From assembly GCA_033239525.1 (NCBI GenBank), contig BSYO01000004.1:4193701-4257700 (forward strand): 64,000 nt of DNA, written 5' to 3'. The position numbers and the translations under genes are program-made. Source of the DNA: Nepenthes gracilis (lineage: Eukaryota > Streptophyta > Magnoliopsida > Caryophyllales > Nepenthaceae). Of the stretch, positions 1 through 12,312 are shown one piece after another (position 1 is the stretch's first letter; each line of letters begins with the position of its first letter). The notes beneath the pieces are model-generated. The model did not search any database. It was given only the letters and a program-made list of their open reading frames with translations, and was not told the origin of the DNA.

Positions 1-1527
1 AGACTTTCTAGTAAAAATCTCAAATCCAAACTATATATATGAATGTATATGTATATGTATATAATATTTTTATATATGTATGTATATTCACAACTTAGAA
101 GAATAGCTCTTATGGTTGAATGTACATAATAGCGAGTCATTCCGCATGATACTTAATTTGATTGCCGGATTAGTGAATTGTTAGCAAACAAGTAGATTTT
201 GAAAGACCTTAGTTATTAGATAAAAATATAAAAGTAACTTTATGTTTTAATTTGTACTTTCACATGAATTTTCTTTTTGAGATTTTGAAAATGGAGTAAG
301 CTCAGACCCATTTTATACCCCTTGCAATGGAATAATTATCAGAAAATATTAGTTTTAGGAATTGAATTAATAATTATTTGATTAATAAGATTATGATATT
401 ATTTTAAAAATTAAATAAATATTGAAAGTTTAAAATTATATTTCTAGACTAAGAATAATTTGTTGGGATGAGTTTATAAGTTTCATATTTATTTATATAT
501 ACATTTTTTAATTTATTGACGAACATATAGAGTTTTGTGGAAGAATCATCCAAAACAAACTCGAACAAATAAGGTTTTTAGTGAGATATTTGAGTGGAAA
601 TTATTTCGTGCACAACAAGCGTATATATTGTATTTATGGTAGTAAGGACATGCCTACTATATATTCGAATGGCGCATAGGTGTAAATTTTAGTGGCCTTC
701 GAAAACTTCTTGCACCTAATGCACACATAAGTGGCGCCGTATGCGGGTTAATGCTATCATTTGCCCCGATGCACGCACACTAGGTGCTCTCGGGCATTGC
801 CTATAGTATACATGGCAACATAATTTTTGAAGTATTTATTGTTATATATTTGAACAACCTCTGGTGGTAGTTATTCTAATTTTTATCTCTTATTATATTT
901 GTCTTAATTTGTAAATATTATGACGAAACTAAAAGATGAGATAATTTGTATAACCATTCTCATAATTATAGTAGATTTTATACAATTATAATATCCAATG
1001 GTTTTACCCTTCTATTTATAAGAAGTCTTAACATGAAATTTGTACATTATTATTACTTTATTATGATTATTTGTGGATTGTTGTTTCGTCTCCTTATGAA
1101 TCCAAATAGTAGACTTAATTTTCAATACGATTGGTGATTTATTCTCTACTTGGTTATGAAAGTTTGGTTTTCTGGGCCTAGCAAGTGGTATGTGAATGCT
1201 AGGTTGCTTGATTTTGTTATTAATTGATCTAATAGATGACGTGAATAAAATGATTTATTTGAATGCTAGAAACTTTGATACTTTAAAGAGTAAAGTACAT
1301 TTTATTCATTAAAATAATGCACGTAATTATTACTACGCAAGAGCAATAGGCTAAATTCAATGAGAAGGCTGCTTTTGAACATGAACATATTTGCATATAT
1401 ACTCAATAATTTAGTGACATGCATCTTCTACTTTCTTTCTCTACTACCCTGAGTGCTAAATTGAAAGAGGAAAATACAATGGATATTTAATGACGACGAA
1501 GATGGTATAGAAGGAAATAGTAACCCC
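1..1527. other. Unit-start spacer, no gene seen
   Basis: AT-rich spacer with a TATATATGAATGTATATG-like microsatellite near position 37. The same spacer recurs at 12313-13870, 47134-48685 and 60496-61512, and its first 274 bases at 34772-35045. I see no exon homology or RNA gene. A short 63-codon open frame at 946-1137 is not preserved in the other units. Confidence 0.7.
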
Positions 1528-2330
1528 CTGTTTAGTTGGTAGGAGTAGAACTTTTATTCTCATATTATTCATTTAAAAATATTTATTTCAGTATTTGAAT
1601 ATATTTTGACAAGGAAAAAATATTTTTAAATGAATAAATATTTCTAAATTTTAAAAAATAACTATTACCACCTCTCCATTGGTGTTAGTTATTTCTGAAT
1701 AGTTGAGAATAACTATTTTTGCTTTAATTATTTTATTTTTTGAAATATTCTTATATATATATTGGTAAGTATCAAGTATACATACACGTAATTATTTGAT
1801 ATATAATTATTTAATAATTATATTTAATAAATATTTATTACAGTCACATAATATTATATATACATAATATTTAATATATAATATTACGTATTATATAATA
1901 AAACATAATATTATATCAAATATAATATTTAATAAAATGTAATATTATCTCAAATATTATATCAAGTATAATATTTAATGATACATAATATTATATTAAA
2001 TAATTAATAAATATATAATTTATGCATGTAATTATATATATATATAATATTTAATACATAATATTACGTATTATATAATAATGCGTATTGTTATGCCAAA
2101 TATAATATTTAATAATACATAATATTATATCAAATGACTAATAAATATTTGATATATATATATATATGTAATTATATATACGTAATATTTAATATTATAT
2201 TAAATAATTAATAAATATTTGATATATGTATACATATTTATATATATATAATATTTGATAAATATTTAATACGTAATATTTCGTATTATAAAATAATAAG
2301 TAATATTATAGCAAATATTATTGCATCTCT
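1528..2330. repeat. AT-rich degenerate repeat block, candidate transposon left end
   Basis: Begins with CTGTTTAGTTGGTAGGAGTAG, which resembles the reverse complement of the right edge near 25160-25190 (a terminal-inverted-repeat-like end). It is followed by about 600 bp built from degenerate AATATTTAATA, AATATTATAT and AAATATTTGATATA motifs in varied order. No coding content is seen. Confidence 0.4.
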
Positions 2331-2655
2331 GGGTCTGGGTTCTTTAGCGGATTAAGGAGCCTTTAGATTTCTCACCTGGGATGGATCTCAAACAGGATTG
2401 GTTTTCGCTCACCTAAACCTAGGTGCTGTACAGCATAAATTACAAACAAGATGTCAAAAGTCGGCAAGATATTCTCACATCAAAAATATTCTAAAGTTTA
2501 AGTCAGATATCTTCCGCAATAAACGAAAAGATGTAGAACTGAATGTTGAAATATGATGAAGAATGGGAGGATGCAAGAATGCGCGATTCGTTGAGCGAGT
2601 ATGGGAGTTTGGGCTCCGTGGTTTACACGGCAGGGAGTGGCTCACTAAGACTGCT
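2331..2655. other. Mid-GC core fragment of the candidate transposon
   Basis: Left part of a block of ordinary base composition, also present at about 14710-15221 and 49530-50046, starting TCTCTGGGTCTGGGTTCTTT. I do not recognise it and see no conserved reading frame. Here it is cut at ACTGCT, where an LTR begins. Confidence 0.5.
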
Positions 2656-2910
2656 TGTAATATCCCGGATTTTATTTGGACCAATTTAATATCAATTGTG
2701 ATTTTGGGTATTTTGGACGCGATAAAATTAATTAAATATTGAGAAATTTTGGGAGGATATTTGGATCGGTTGGGTTGACGCCCGGGTGCGCCGGTGTCGT
2801 CCAAATATCGTTTTGAATTTTGGATTAAAAGAAAATTAAATTAAAAAATATATATATATAATATATAATATATATATAACGGAAAGGAAAAAAAAAAAAG
2901 AAAAGAAAAT
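2656..2910 (+). mobile_element. Truncated LTR fragment, related to the unit 2 element
   Basis: Starts TGTAATATCCCGGA, matching the first bases of the LTRs at 15227 and 21737, and keeps their motif GCGCCGGTGT and the following AT-rich tract. It stops after about 255 bp of a roughly 2.6-kb LTR and runs straight into sequence equivalent to 25390 in unit 2. The insertion point (after ACTGCT) differs from that of the unit 2 element, so it is a separate insertion, later reduced by deletion. Confidence 0.75.
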
Positions 2911-4759
2911 TGATAATTTAAAAAATTTGAATTAAAATATCAGAGTGTTATAATAATTTTCTTTGTTATTGTTAACAGAGAGTTCATGGAATTCTTTTGA
3001 GGTTTCAAACACTTTAGACTAGAAAATTCCTTGTTGCCTTATTTATTTATTTATTGCTATTATAACAAAAGTCTTTGGTGAAATTCTTTCTGCCAAAACC
3101 ATAGAGGATACGTGGTTTTCCTTTCATTGAAAGTACAAGTAAGCTAAAATCACTATGCTCTCCTTTGCAAATGATATTCTCTTTTATTAGTTGCCAATCT
3201 ACATTTTGAATTTGTGTCTAAGGGGGGCCTTGATTTTTTCACTTCATTTTCATGCCTCACACCTAACCGATGGAGAGATAAATTATTAATATGTGTGGCC
3301 AGCTCTACTATGATTTAAGCCATTTTTGATAAGTTCTAAGCCCGCATTTTCTAGCCAAAGATTAAAAGATCCTGATATATTTTGATATCAAGCACTCCTA
3401 ACGCATGATATCTCAACATTTGGCCATCTCTACCAGTAAAAACGATTTTCACCGATATGCTGTTTTGGTTCAAGAGTCTTATCCCATGTACATCTTAATC
3501 CCCGATTTTCAACATTTGAATATTTCAAAGATTCAAACGCCTCAACGTCCGATCCTCTAAATTAAAAATATTGTGAGCCATGGTTTAAAAGATTCAAACT
3601 GCTTTTTTTAGTTGTCAAATTTATCAACTTTAATCACTAGTAATGGAAATTAAATTTTTAGATCAAATTAATCAAAGAATATTTTATTAGGATAAGACTA
3701 AATTCTCTGAAAGTTTCTACAATAATGAGCCTTTCTGGAAACCTAATGTTCTAGAAAGCGTCTTGTGTTTGGTAACTATGATAATATACATACTGCATAT
3801 ACTGCACGCGTGGGAAGAGAAGCTTCTTTGACGTCCAACTTCGAATCCCTGTAGAATCGTGCGGTCTTCTACGTTCCACGTTGCATGATATTCATGGTTC
3901 GTGTATTAACAAAATGAAATTTCAGGTGAGCGGAGGGGCATGCTTCTGGACGAGGAGATCTTTCTCGCTTGCTCAAGCAAAAGTCAACATTTTGTCTCAA
4001 AAATGAAATATTTTTTTTATTACTATTAATTCTTGATTTTATTAAAATTTTATATTTTTACGTTACCGATAAAATATTGTTTTAAATTTGAACATACTGT
4101 ATTTAGTATCAAAAAAACTCAAAAATATAACAGACTTATAGAAAACAATTATGTAAATAAAAATTTTATATTAGAATAAAAAATAAAATTATTATTAAAA
4201 TTAAGAATATATTTTAAAAATATTCTTAGCATTTTTTGGTTCAAATGCTGATGAAAACGAAGGCCAAATTTAAATTTCACCTCTTAAATAACTGAATTTT
4301 TTTATAAGCCTTAAGCTAATATTAGATTAAATTTAAAGTTGCTATCTCAAAAACCTTAAAAAAAAATATAATACTTTTAAAGATAAAACTATGATAGACA
4401 TGTCAACTTTTTTGGGAGTAAAATCAATACTAGAATAAAGTTAAAAATTAAAGCGAAGGATATAAAAAGATAGTAAATTACAAATTTGTTGAGAATAAGT
4501 CATTGTTCATATTTTATCAATTTTTTTGAAAAAATATTTTTTAAAAAAATAATATTTTTTAAAATAATTATTAAAATCCATCAAATTTCTTCAATAATTT
4601 CGCAAGGTGGACAAATTGAGAGTCAATTTTGTTTGTGGCTTTCCCACGAAAAGAGAAAGGCACGTACTGAGGGAAGGACACCCACCCACCCCGACCCCTC
4701 CCTCTCTCTCACATGATGCATCTGCTCCCGTCATCATCTTCCGCAGCCATAGATTTCAG
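2911..4759. other. Upstream region of gene A
   Basis: About 1.85 kb shared with 25390-27247, 36090-37481 and 51120-52975. Most is close to identical between units, but about 3330-3600 is strongly scrambled between copies. It holds TGACGTCC at 3829-3836 (as-1/TGA-factor-like) and AGTCAA at 3982-3987 (reverse of the W-box TTGACT). A TTTA microsatellite near 3041 varies in repeat number between units. No exon is seen. Confidence 0.6.
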
Positions 4760-4767
4760 TATATATA
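4760..4767 (+). promoter_or_regulatory. TATA box of gene A
   Basis: TATATATA inside CAGTATATATAGCTATG, 124 bp before the ATG at 4884, preceded by a CT/CCC-rich stretch. A TSS about 30 bp downstream would give a 5' leader of roughly 90 nt. The element is kept in all four full copies. The TSS is inferred, not seen. Confidence 0.65.
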
Positions 4768-4883
4768 GCTATGAAGCAGATGGAGGCAAGTGGGTAAGTC
4801 GAAACCAGAGAGCAAAACAAACTAGCAGAGTAAGGAGGGGAGTCAGATACTGAATACTGCACGCTTCAACAAGATTATCAACA

Positions 4884-7800
4884 ATGAGCATGGAAATCAG
4901 TGAAGACATCGTCATTGTCGGAGCTGGAATTGCTGGCCTTGCTACCGCGTTAGGCCTTCACAGGTACCCGATTCCCCACCAGCACCCCTCTGTCTCTGTC
5001 TCTCCTGCCTCTGCCTCCTCACTTCTTCTTCTTCTTCTTGGTGCTATCCATAGATCTACGAGTTTAAGCTTGCAAATTATTCTGTCAACACGTCAAAATA
5101 AATTTCTAAAGAACTTTTAGTCAGAACCTTTTATCCATCTAATCAGTGTGTTTGTCGTTCGTCTTAGATGGATTTCATTGTCTTTGGCTTTGAGTCATGT
5201 AAAACTGACGAGTATGATTGTGGATTGGATTTATTGTATCTGTGCTGGGATGTGTTTATAGACTTAGACATTTCTGTTTGGACTATGCACGCCAACTGTT
5301 TGTTCTTTGGCTTCTATGAGTTAGCTACGATCTGTTTTATATCGAATTAAAAAGCTTGGTTGAAAGAAAATTTCAAGGAAATGGCTTCTTATAAAAGCTT
5401 CATTTTCAAACGATACTCAACTAGTTGATGCAAGAAATAATTGATTATCCGAATCACTAAAAGTAGTAAGCTAAGAAACTTAACTTCTACCTGAAATAGA
5501 TGTTTTTAATTACTGGAATTCTCGTCAACGTCTCTGAATGTCATATTTACTCTAACATAGTCTTTGTAGAATTTTCTTTGTTAAACTAAATGGGATCATG
5601 TTATCTAGGTTGGGATTGAGATCTCTAGTATTGGAATCGTCACCTTGCCTGAGAGTGACCGGTGCTGCTTTCACAACATGGACAAATGCTTGGCAGGCAC
5701 TCGATGCCCTTGGGATTGGCGATTCACTCCGCAGGCAACACCCCCGGCTCCAAGGGTATGTGTTTTTCTATACTTAAATTCTTGGTCATTTGTCCCCTTT
5801 GATCCCATGGATTCATCCGTGCTTCCTGTTTCTCTATATTATCCAATGTAAAGTTGGATTTTTCCATATGATTGGCCATGAGTCATTCAAAGTGATAGGC
5901 ATCTTATAAAATGCAAGACTTGGTAATTAAAATCCTATAATTAGGTTGTGTGCAGATATTTGAATCTCAAAATGGAGGCTTGATTGAATTGAAATACATA
6001 TTAGCTAATATAAGGTGTTGAAGACCGTATTTGATAGCACATTTTCTTACCACCTTTTATTAGATTTTCTACTAATAAGTTCTCAACTAAATGTGTAAAT
6101 GCAGATTGGTTGCAATGTCTACAATATCGGGAGATCCAGTTGCGGAAATTGAATTTACAGCTAAAGGAACGAGGTATGCTAATAAGCTTTTTGCATTTCC
6201 TTGCTGAGGATAAACCTTTTTCCGCTGTAAAAGATATTGCTTTTATTTTTTTTCCCCAAAACATGACAGCATCGTAAGAAACAATTATCCCAAGGCATTG
6301 TACTACTTATACCTTTCAAATATTCATCTCCCTTTCCTTGTTTCCGTGGTTTGTGCTAAATAAATCATCTTGACACTGCTATCAAGTATATGCTAAAATT
6401 TGATGTCTGATAATGCAGTGAACAACATGAAGTTCGGTGTTTAAAAAGGAAGGTTTTATTAGAAACACTTGCAAAGGAACTACCAACCGGCACTATAAGG
6501 TTTTCATCTAAGGTGGTTTCCATTGAAGATTCGGGCTCTTTGAAATTATTGCATCTTGTTGATGGCTCCATCCTTAAAACCAAGGTAATTTGATATTTAA
6601 TTAATTATATTCTCTAGATTTGCCAACTCAGCTCCTTATCTTAACATATATTGTTCTTCTCCTTATCGGGACATTTATGGTAAGCACTTGAATGTGGCAT
6701 GAACACCATCCACCAAATGAAATGAGAATAATCTGTAAGAATACCAACATAACATGTTAGATATTGTATTTATCCAACACTTGCTGCAGTTCATCCTTGG
6801 CATCAAAAACATAGGACTACACTTTTTATAAGCACGGGAAGAATCGGACCAGCTTAGCTCACTTGAGAGAAAGATATGATCAGCCATTACATGCATGTTT
6901 GCACTTGGTGCAATCTAACCTAGTGTGAAGTGAACTTCACCAATTTAAAGAAGGACATTCCACTTACTTTAGGTTCGATCAAAGTCCAAGTTCACCATAA
7001 ATCAATCAAAAATTACCTTAACTAAATTGAGGTGGACCCTTAAATTCCACAAGCTAACGTTGAATTGCACATACTATTTTAGAATAATTTTGGGATCTAA
7101 GTCCTTTGTACATATTATATCATCTAACGACTTTAAAATCTTATAATACTCATTATCATGTAAAGGTGTTGATTGGGTGCGATGGAGTGAACTCGCCGGG
7201 GTAGCAAGGTCGCTAGGATTCAAGAAGCCTTCATTTGTTGGGAGATCTACTATTCGTGGCTATGCAGTTTTTGAAGAAAAACATGGATTTGAGCCTAAAA
7301 GTCTGCAATTCATGGGAGATGGCTTCAGATATGGTATCATTCCTTGTGATGATACCAGTCTTTATTGGTTTTTCGCATTTTCATCCTCTGGGCAAGGTAC
7401 ATGTTTATTCTTCATCGTCATTTCAAAAAAATTGTTTCAAAAGGAACTCAGTCCATCAAATATGCACAATAGAATTAGAATTTTCATTCAAAATTGCAAT
7501 TTATTAAATAAGAATTTGGGGTTAACCTAAAACTAGTATGCAATATTTTTTTTCTTTTTGAATTGCTACTAATGTTGTCCCTTTCATCTTGTTGATACAG
7601 ATAAAGAATTGGAAGAAAATCCATTAAAGATGAAACAATTTGTGCTAAACAATTTAGGGAAAGTCCCTAATAAAATAAAGAACGTCATAGATACAACCAA
7701 ACTTGATGATTTGATATGTTCTCCACTAAGAAGCAGAGCTCCGTGGGAGATACTATTTGGAGACATAAGTAAGGACAATGTTTGCGTAGCCGGTGATGCT

Positions 7801-8145
7801 TGCCACCCAATGACGCCGGACCTTGGGCAAGGGGCTTGCTCTGCTTTAGAAGATGGGATTATTCTAGCAAGATGCCTTGGTGAGGCATTTATAAAGAGAT
7901 CCACTGAAGACAAATATTCAGAAGAACAAGAATATGAGAGAATCAGGATCAGTTTGAAGAAATACGCAAAAGAAAGGAGATGGAGAGATTTTGATCTTGT
8001 TACTACTGCTTATACTGTAGGTGTTATACAACAGAGCAATAAGATGGTGATTTCATTCTTAAGAGACAAAGTTTTGGCACCACTATGGAGCGGCTTGCTC
8101 TTGCAGAAAGCTAGTTTTCGGTGTGGACAACTTCCAACTAAATGA
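4884..8145 (+). CDS. MO2-like FAD-dependent monooxygenase, copy A (frameshift in exon 5)
   Basis: Six GT-AG exons: 4884-4963, 5609-5755, 6105-6173, 6419-6584, 7166-7396 and 7601-8145. The undamaged length would be 411 aa, usual for plant monooxygenase 2-like proteins, which are soluble NAD(P)H/FAD aromatic-ring hydroxylases related to salicylate hydroxylase; the substrate is unknown. Visible motifs are the Rossmann FAD motif GAGIAG at residues 13-18, the DG motif CDG near 159-161, and [14 protein letters not shown] near 295-308 (FAD ribityl binding). The ATG is chosen because it lies just before the Rossmann strand and is conserved in four copies. Odd: exon 5 has CCGGGG at 7196-7201 where other copies have CCGG, a +2 shift that gives an immediate TAG. 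Exon 6 is fully open. Either a recent pseudogene or, given the CCGG context, an assembly error in a working gene. Confidence 0.8.
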
Positions 8146-9758
8146 TAATTTGTGTGGCAATTGTATCTTTATTTTGTGCTTCTTTTTTTGCGATTAGTGG
8201 AATTACTTTTATTCTCCACCATGTTATTAAATGCAAGCTGGAGAGACAGTGGTATGTAATCTTTATTAGGTTAAAAAGAAGCTTGAATTAACTAGCATTG
8301 ATCTTATATGTATCACTTTTTAATTGGTGGTTTTTTCTTGCCATGGAAAATTGAGTTTATGGGGAAGTGTTTATAAGCCACATTGGACAAGATTGGATGA
8401 ATTTTAGGTCAATTTCATGCCTCCACTTTGTTTTAGATGATCATTTGTTTTTTTATATACATAAAATAATTAGTATTTGCAAATTATAAATTATTAGTTG
8501 CCTTTCTTGATGTGTTTTTACTAATAAATTTGAGGACTAATATATTTAACCCACAATTACTATGTATGTAGTATATGAATTGCTATCAATATATAGGTCA
8601 CTATCCTTTAAGAAAAGGACATTAAAAGAATTAAGAAAGTGTTGCAAAATTATTTAAAAACAAAAAGAAATTAAAAAAAAAAAAAAAGTGGAGAAAACGG
8701 ATCCCTCCCCAGTGGTCCTAAGCCAGAAAAAAGGTCATCTATTGCTAATTTTAATATCATTGTTTACAAATATTAAAATTTTTAATTATGTAATCACTTT
8801 TTAAATTTGTAAAATCAAGTAGAAGACATATTTACTCCAAATTTTAAGAACATCATATATCATATTTGAATATTTATATCAAAAAGATATATTATTTGCA
8901 CCTATTTATACGTTAATTTATATCAAAATTATAATTTTTTGGAATAGAGAATCTGAAAAAAAAAAGAGTAAAAATTAAAATATAATTAAATTCATATAAA
9001 ATCTTTGACAATTTTAGTACATAAAAGTATATAAATATGTATACGAATAGTAATAGTGTAAGGTTAATATAAACAGGTGAGAAATAAATACATTTGATTT
9101 TTAATTACGCATTGTTATAGGATGACAACTACGATTCAACGAATCTCCTCGAAAGACAGTTGCCATGCAGCGACCTCCAACATCGCTCTGAAAATGGAAG
9201 GAATGTTCATCGGCAGCCACAATTACCATATACATCCCACGCACGATCATAGAAACAACTCAACTATTATATAAGGACGGTTGACGTTAGATGCAAGGCC
9301 ACACTAGCTTTAATTATATAAATATCTTTTCACCCCTACGAGAAAGAGACCGACCAATCTTTGCCTTCAAGCATCCCCAAAGGATCAAAGATTTCTCTCT
9401 ATCAAGCCACGTAGCATGCAAGTGTACCCTTAGTCAAACCGCTCCTCATCAAGCGCATCTATTTGAGTCTAATCTTCCAACCCACACTCAATCCCCGTTT
9501 CCTTATCGCATCCATGCATTTGTTACATTAATCATCCTTCTCTTCATTACGAAAGGATTTTTAGTTGAGTGTTGGAGGATATATATCCATGAGCGATTTT
9601 TGTATATAATATATCACCTTTGATATTCTCATTGATGGGTCCCAGTATAAATATGGGCCGGCAGGAATGAGGCCCAATCAGCCAAGAGATCCAGGTTGGG
9701 TGACGTGGCCCAACTAAAAATAGAGACTCGGTTATTATTTTCTTCATCTTTACAAAAT
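8146..9758. other. 3' flank of gene A and approach to pseudo-exon 6
   Basis: Conserved between units. The first part is 3' UTR-like and starts immediately after the TGA. It then becomes AT-rich. A TATATAA at 9268-9274 precedes a C-rich conserved stretch to about 9540, possibly the old promoter and leader of the decayed paralogue that left the pseudo-exon at 9759. The open frame at 9291-9623 has no recognisable homology. Confidence 0.5.
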
Positions 9759-10303
9759 GAATACTTTGTTAGAAGAAGATCTATAAAAAATGAAGTAGTT
9801 TGTGTTGAATTATATGAAAAAAATTCCTGATAAACTAAAATATATCATAGAAAAGACCAAATTCAATGATATTATTTGTACTGCACAAAGAAACAGAGAT
9901 CCACGGGAGATACTTTTAGGAGATATAAGCAAAGGTACTGTTTGTATAGTTGGTGACATATTTCACCCTATGAAGCCAGATCTCGACCAAGGAAGCTTGC
10001 TTTGCTTTGGAAGATGCAATTATTCTAGCTAGATATCTCTCCGAGGAACTTACGAAAATGTTAACTGTAAAGATTAAATCTGAATTGAATTATGAAAAGA
10101 TTAATATCAATTTGAAGAAAAATTCTAAAGAAAGGAGATGGTAGGGATTCGATCTAGTTATTATAACTTATATAGGGGATGCCATGCATCAAAGCGATAG
10201 GAAAACAATTTTATTCTTGATGGATAAAATTCTTACAAAATTATGGGATAGTTTCCTCTTATACATGGCTGATTTTTAGCGTGGTCAACTTCTAAATATA
10301 TAG
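9759..10303 (+). pseudogene. Diverged pseudo-exon 6 of an MO2-like paralogue (A')
   Basis: Aligns along its whole length with exon 6 of the nearby gene, including GDIFHPMKPDLDQG for [14 protein letters not shown], and ends at the matching stop. It is broken near the start by AAGTAG (CAA to TAG for Gln, shared by all units), by a +1 near the DLDQG motif, and by TAG at 10142-10144 and 10277-10279, both CAG in units 3 and 4. No exons 1-5 of this paralogue are seen next to it, so it is a relic of an older duplication. Confidence 0.85.
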
Positions 10304-12007
10304 TAGTTAATTATATGCATGTGAGGGATAAACTCATCTCATTCCTCGTATTATCGACACCACCATTGCTACTTAAGCAGTAGGCAGAAAAGTGAAAAAT
10401 CATTGTGTTTTTAATAAATAAAATTTAAGTTTGTGGTTAATGATTGAATAATTGAGTTTGTGGTTTGTGATTGTAATGCGTTATTATTTTGCAAAATCAA
10501 AGCCATTTTGCAACATCACTCGCCTCGTTGTGTTCTCTGTCCATGATTGTAATGCGCTCCATTTACATAAAAAAACATTAAAAATTGATAAAATAAAATG
10601 CAGAAAAACGTGGAAAAGGAAACAAAAATGAAATGATTTTTTTTTTCTTGGAGAAATATAAATTTTGAAAAAATTATTTAAAATGTTTATTTTTTAATTT
10701 GGAAACCTTGGAAACACTGGATATAAAGAAATATTTTTGTAATTTTTTTAAGTCTGGCTCGTATAGTAATCTTTTGATAATTGATGGTGAGGGAAGAAAT
10801 ATTCATTATAAATAGATTTTGATATAATTCCATAATCAATTCTTTCTGTATTTGTCTAATAGAATTATCTAATAATTTTTAAAAATTACTAAATCATTAT
10901 AATAATAGCTTTTATACATTAAGAATATGATTTAATGAATTACAAAATAATATTTATTAGTACAACTGTGTAATGAACATGCCAGGATAAATATGTAACT
11001 AACAGACATACTCAAATTATTGATAATTAACTAAAATTTATTTTAACGTAATTAATTAATTTAGAATAGTTTTAGACCATATTATTTGTCAGAATATTAC
11101 CTTTCTATTTCTTTAGATGATACGGTTGCTACATTTAATGTAAAATAAAATTAAAAAACTATAGTTGGTCACTTCTATCAAACTCGAACAACTTAAGTAT
11201 TTTATCAAATAAATTTTTTCTATCTAATTTAATTATATTTGATTGAAAGATAACTTTTAATTTCTAAATTTTTAATTCTTTATTTAATATCTAAAAATAT
11301 AAGATAGGACTTATCTTATATTATTTTTTTAATTTTAAAGAACTCTAATTAAAATTTCATTAAACACTGAATAACATTATAATTAAGATAAGTCCTATCT
11401 ATAATACTAATTTTCAATGTGAAGGGATTGGTTTATCCCCGCATCACTCCACTCGTCTCAAAAGCTATTATAGTCTACCTAATGGGAAGCTCTTAAATCC
11501 ACTAAATATTGCAAATAAAAGCTAATTGAATGAATCATAAAGATTTTATTAAATAATTTAAATAATTATTTTTTTATAATTTATTAATTAAAATTTTAAA
11601 TTTAACTATTAAATAAATATAAAAATATTTTTATTAAAACAACGATAACATCATTCTACACCTGTGGATGTATGTGGTTCTCGACCTCTAAATTCATACG
11701 TTGATCTCGACTTCAAAACTTATATTCACCCTTTCAAGAGAGTTAGCCGTCATATTTCATTCCCTATATAGATTATTGATTTTACAGTTTTTTAATTTTA
11801 CTTTTGCGTTTCATGATGAGATATATACGTGGAGCACAGTTCCGAACAGGATAGTTGATTTTTCATGTGGTGAGTGGAGAATCTAAGGTACTCATAATTA
11901 TAACACTTTTATGAAAAATTAATGGATGTACATGATAATTTTTAAGTTAATTAATTTTGTAAAACTTTGATGGCTAAGCAAAGTCGTAAAAGATAATATA
12001 ACACAAT
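10304..12007. other. Spacer between pseudo-exons, no gene seen
   Basis: AT-rich and conserved in units 1-4. It contains an imperfect inverted pair, ATAAGATAGGACTTATCTTAT near 11300 with AAGATAAGTCCTATCT near 11384, which could pair as a hairpin about 100 bp long. No coding or RNA gene is recognised. Confidence 0.5.
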
Positions 12008-12148
12008 TTGGGATTAAGAAGTTTGGTAGTAAAATAATCACATTGTCCGAGAGCTCCAAGTGTCATGAACGGCGTGGACTAAAGCTTTGGTGAGCATTCG
12101 ATGCTCTTTGGTTTGCCAAGTCACTCTGTCGATAACATTTTCAGTTTC
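12008..12148 (+). pseudogene. Diverged pseudo-exon 2 of an MO2-like paralogue (A'')
   Basis: From TTGGGATTAAG to a good GTAAGT donor, the DNA follows gene exon 2 (LGLRSL...[22 protein letters not shown]) base by base with mismatches and a few small indels. Exon 1, with the FAD motif, is not found upstream, nor exon 3 downstream. Because an exon 2 relic lies after an exon 6 relic, it must belong to another gene copy, implying a once larger local cluster. Confidence 0.75.
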
Positions 12149-12312
12149 GTAAGTCAATTTTTTTTCTCATTTTTTAATTTAATTTATATCTTTTAATCCT
12201 GGATTGTCATCTAATTTATTATTCAAACCACTTCTCAACTTATAACTTCAATTTTATCCCAAAACGAGGGTCTGTGTAATTTCAAGTGAAATTAGCCAAT
12301 TTGATAAATGTA

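Larger units (their letters stand above)
1..12312 (+). repeat. Tandem unit 1 of the MO2-like array
   Basis: The window opens at the same phase (AGACTTTCTAGTAAAAATC) that recurs at 12313, 34772, 47134 and 60496, so this is one array unit. It contains gene A, pseudo-exon 6 and pseudo-exon 2. It is about 1 kb shorter than unit 4 because the second half of the upstream transposon-like block is missing, replaced by an LTR fragment at 2656-2910. Confidence 0.9.

Noticed and set aside
1741..2320. Possible CRISPR-like or satellite array from recurring AATATTTAATA motifs
   Set aside because: Motif spacing and order are irregular and there are no constant repeats with unique spacers; it is a degenerate AT-rich tract in a plant genome.
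2475..2804. Minus-strand 109-codon frame across core and LTR stub
   Set aside because: Spans the host/LTR junction, so it cannot be an ancestral gene; no homology seen.
5168..5350. 60-codon open frame in intron 1, present in A, B and D
   Set aside because: It lies wholly within an intron, has no recognised domain, is broken in copy C, and its conservation is explained by recent duplication.
9291..9623. 110-codon frame repeated before pseudo-exon 6
   Set aside because: Length and end vary between units (94 codons at 31758, absent in units 3 and 4), with no domain or splice context.
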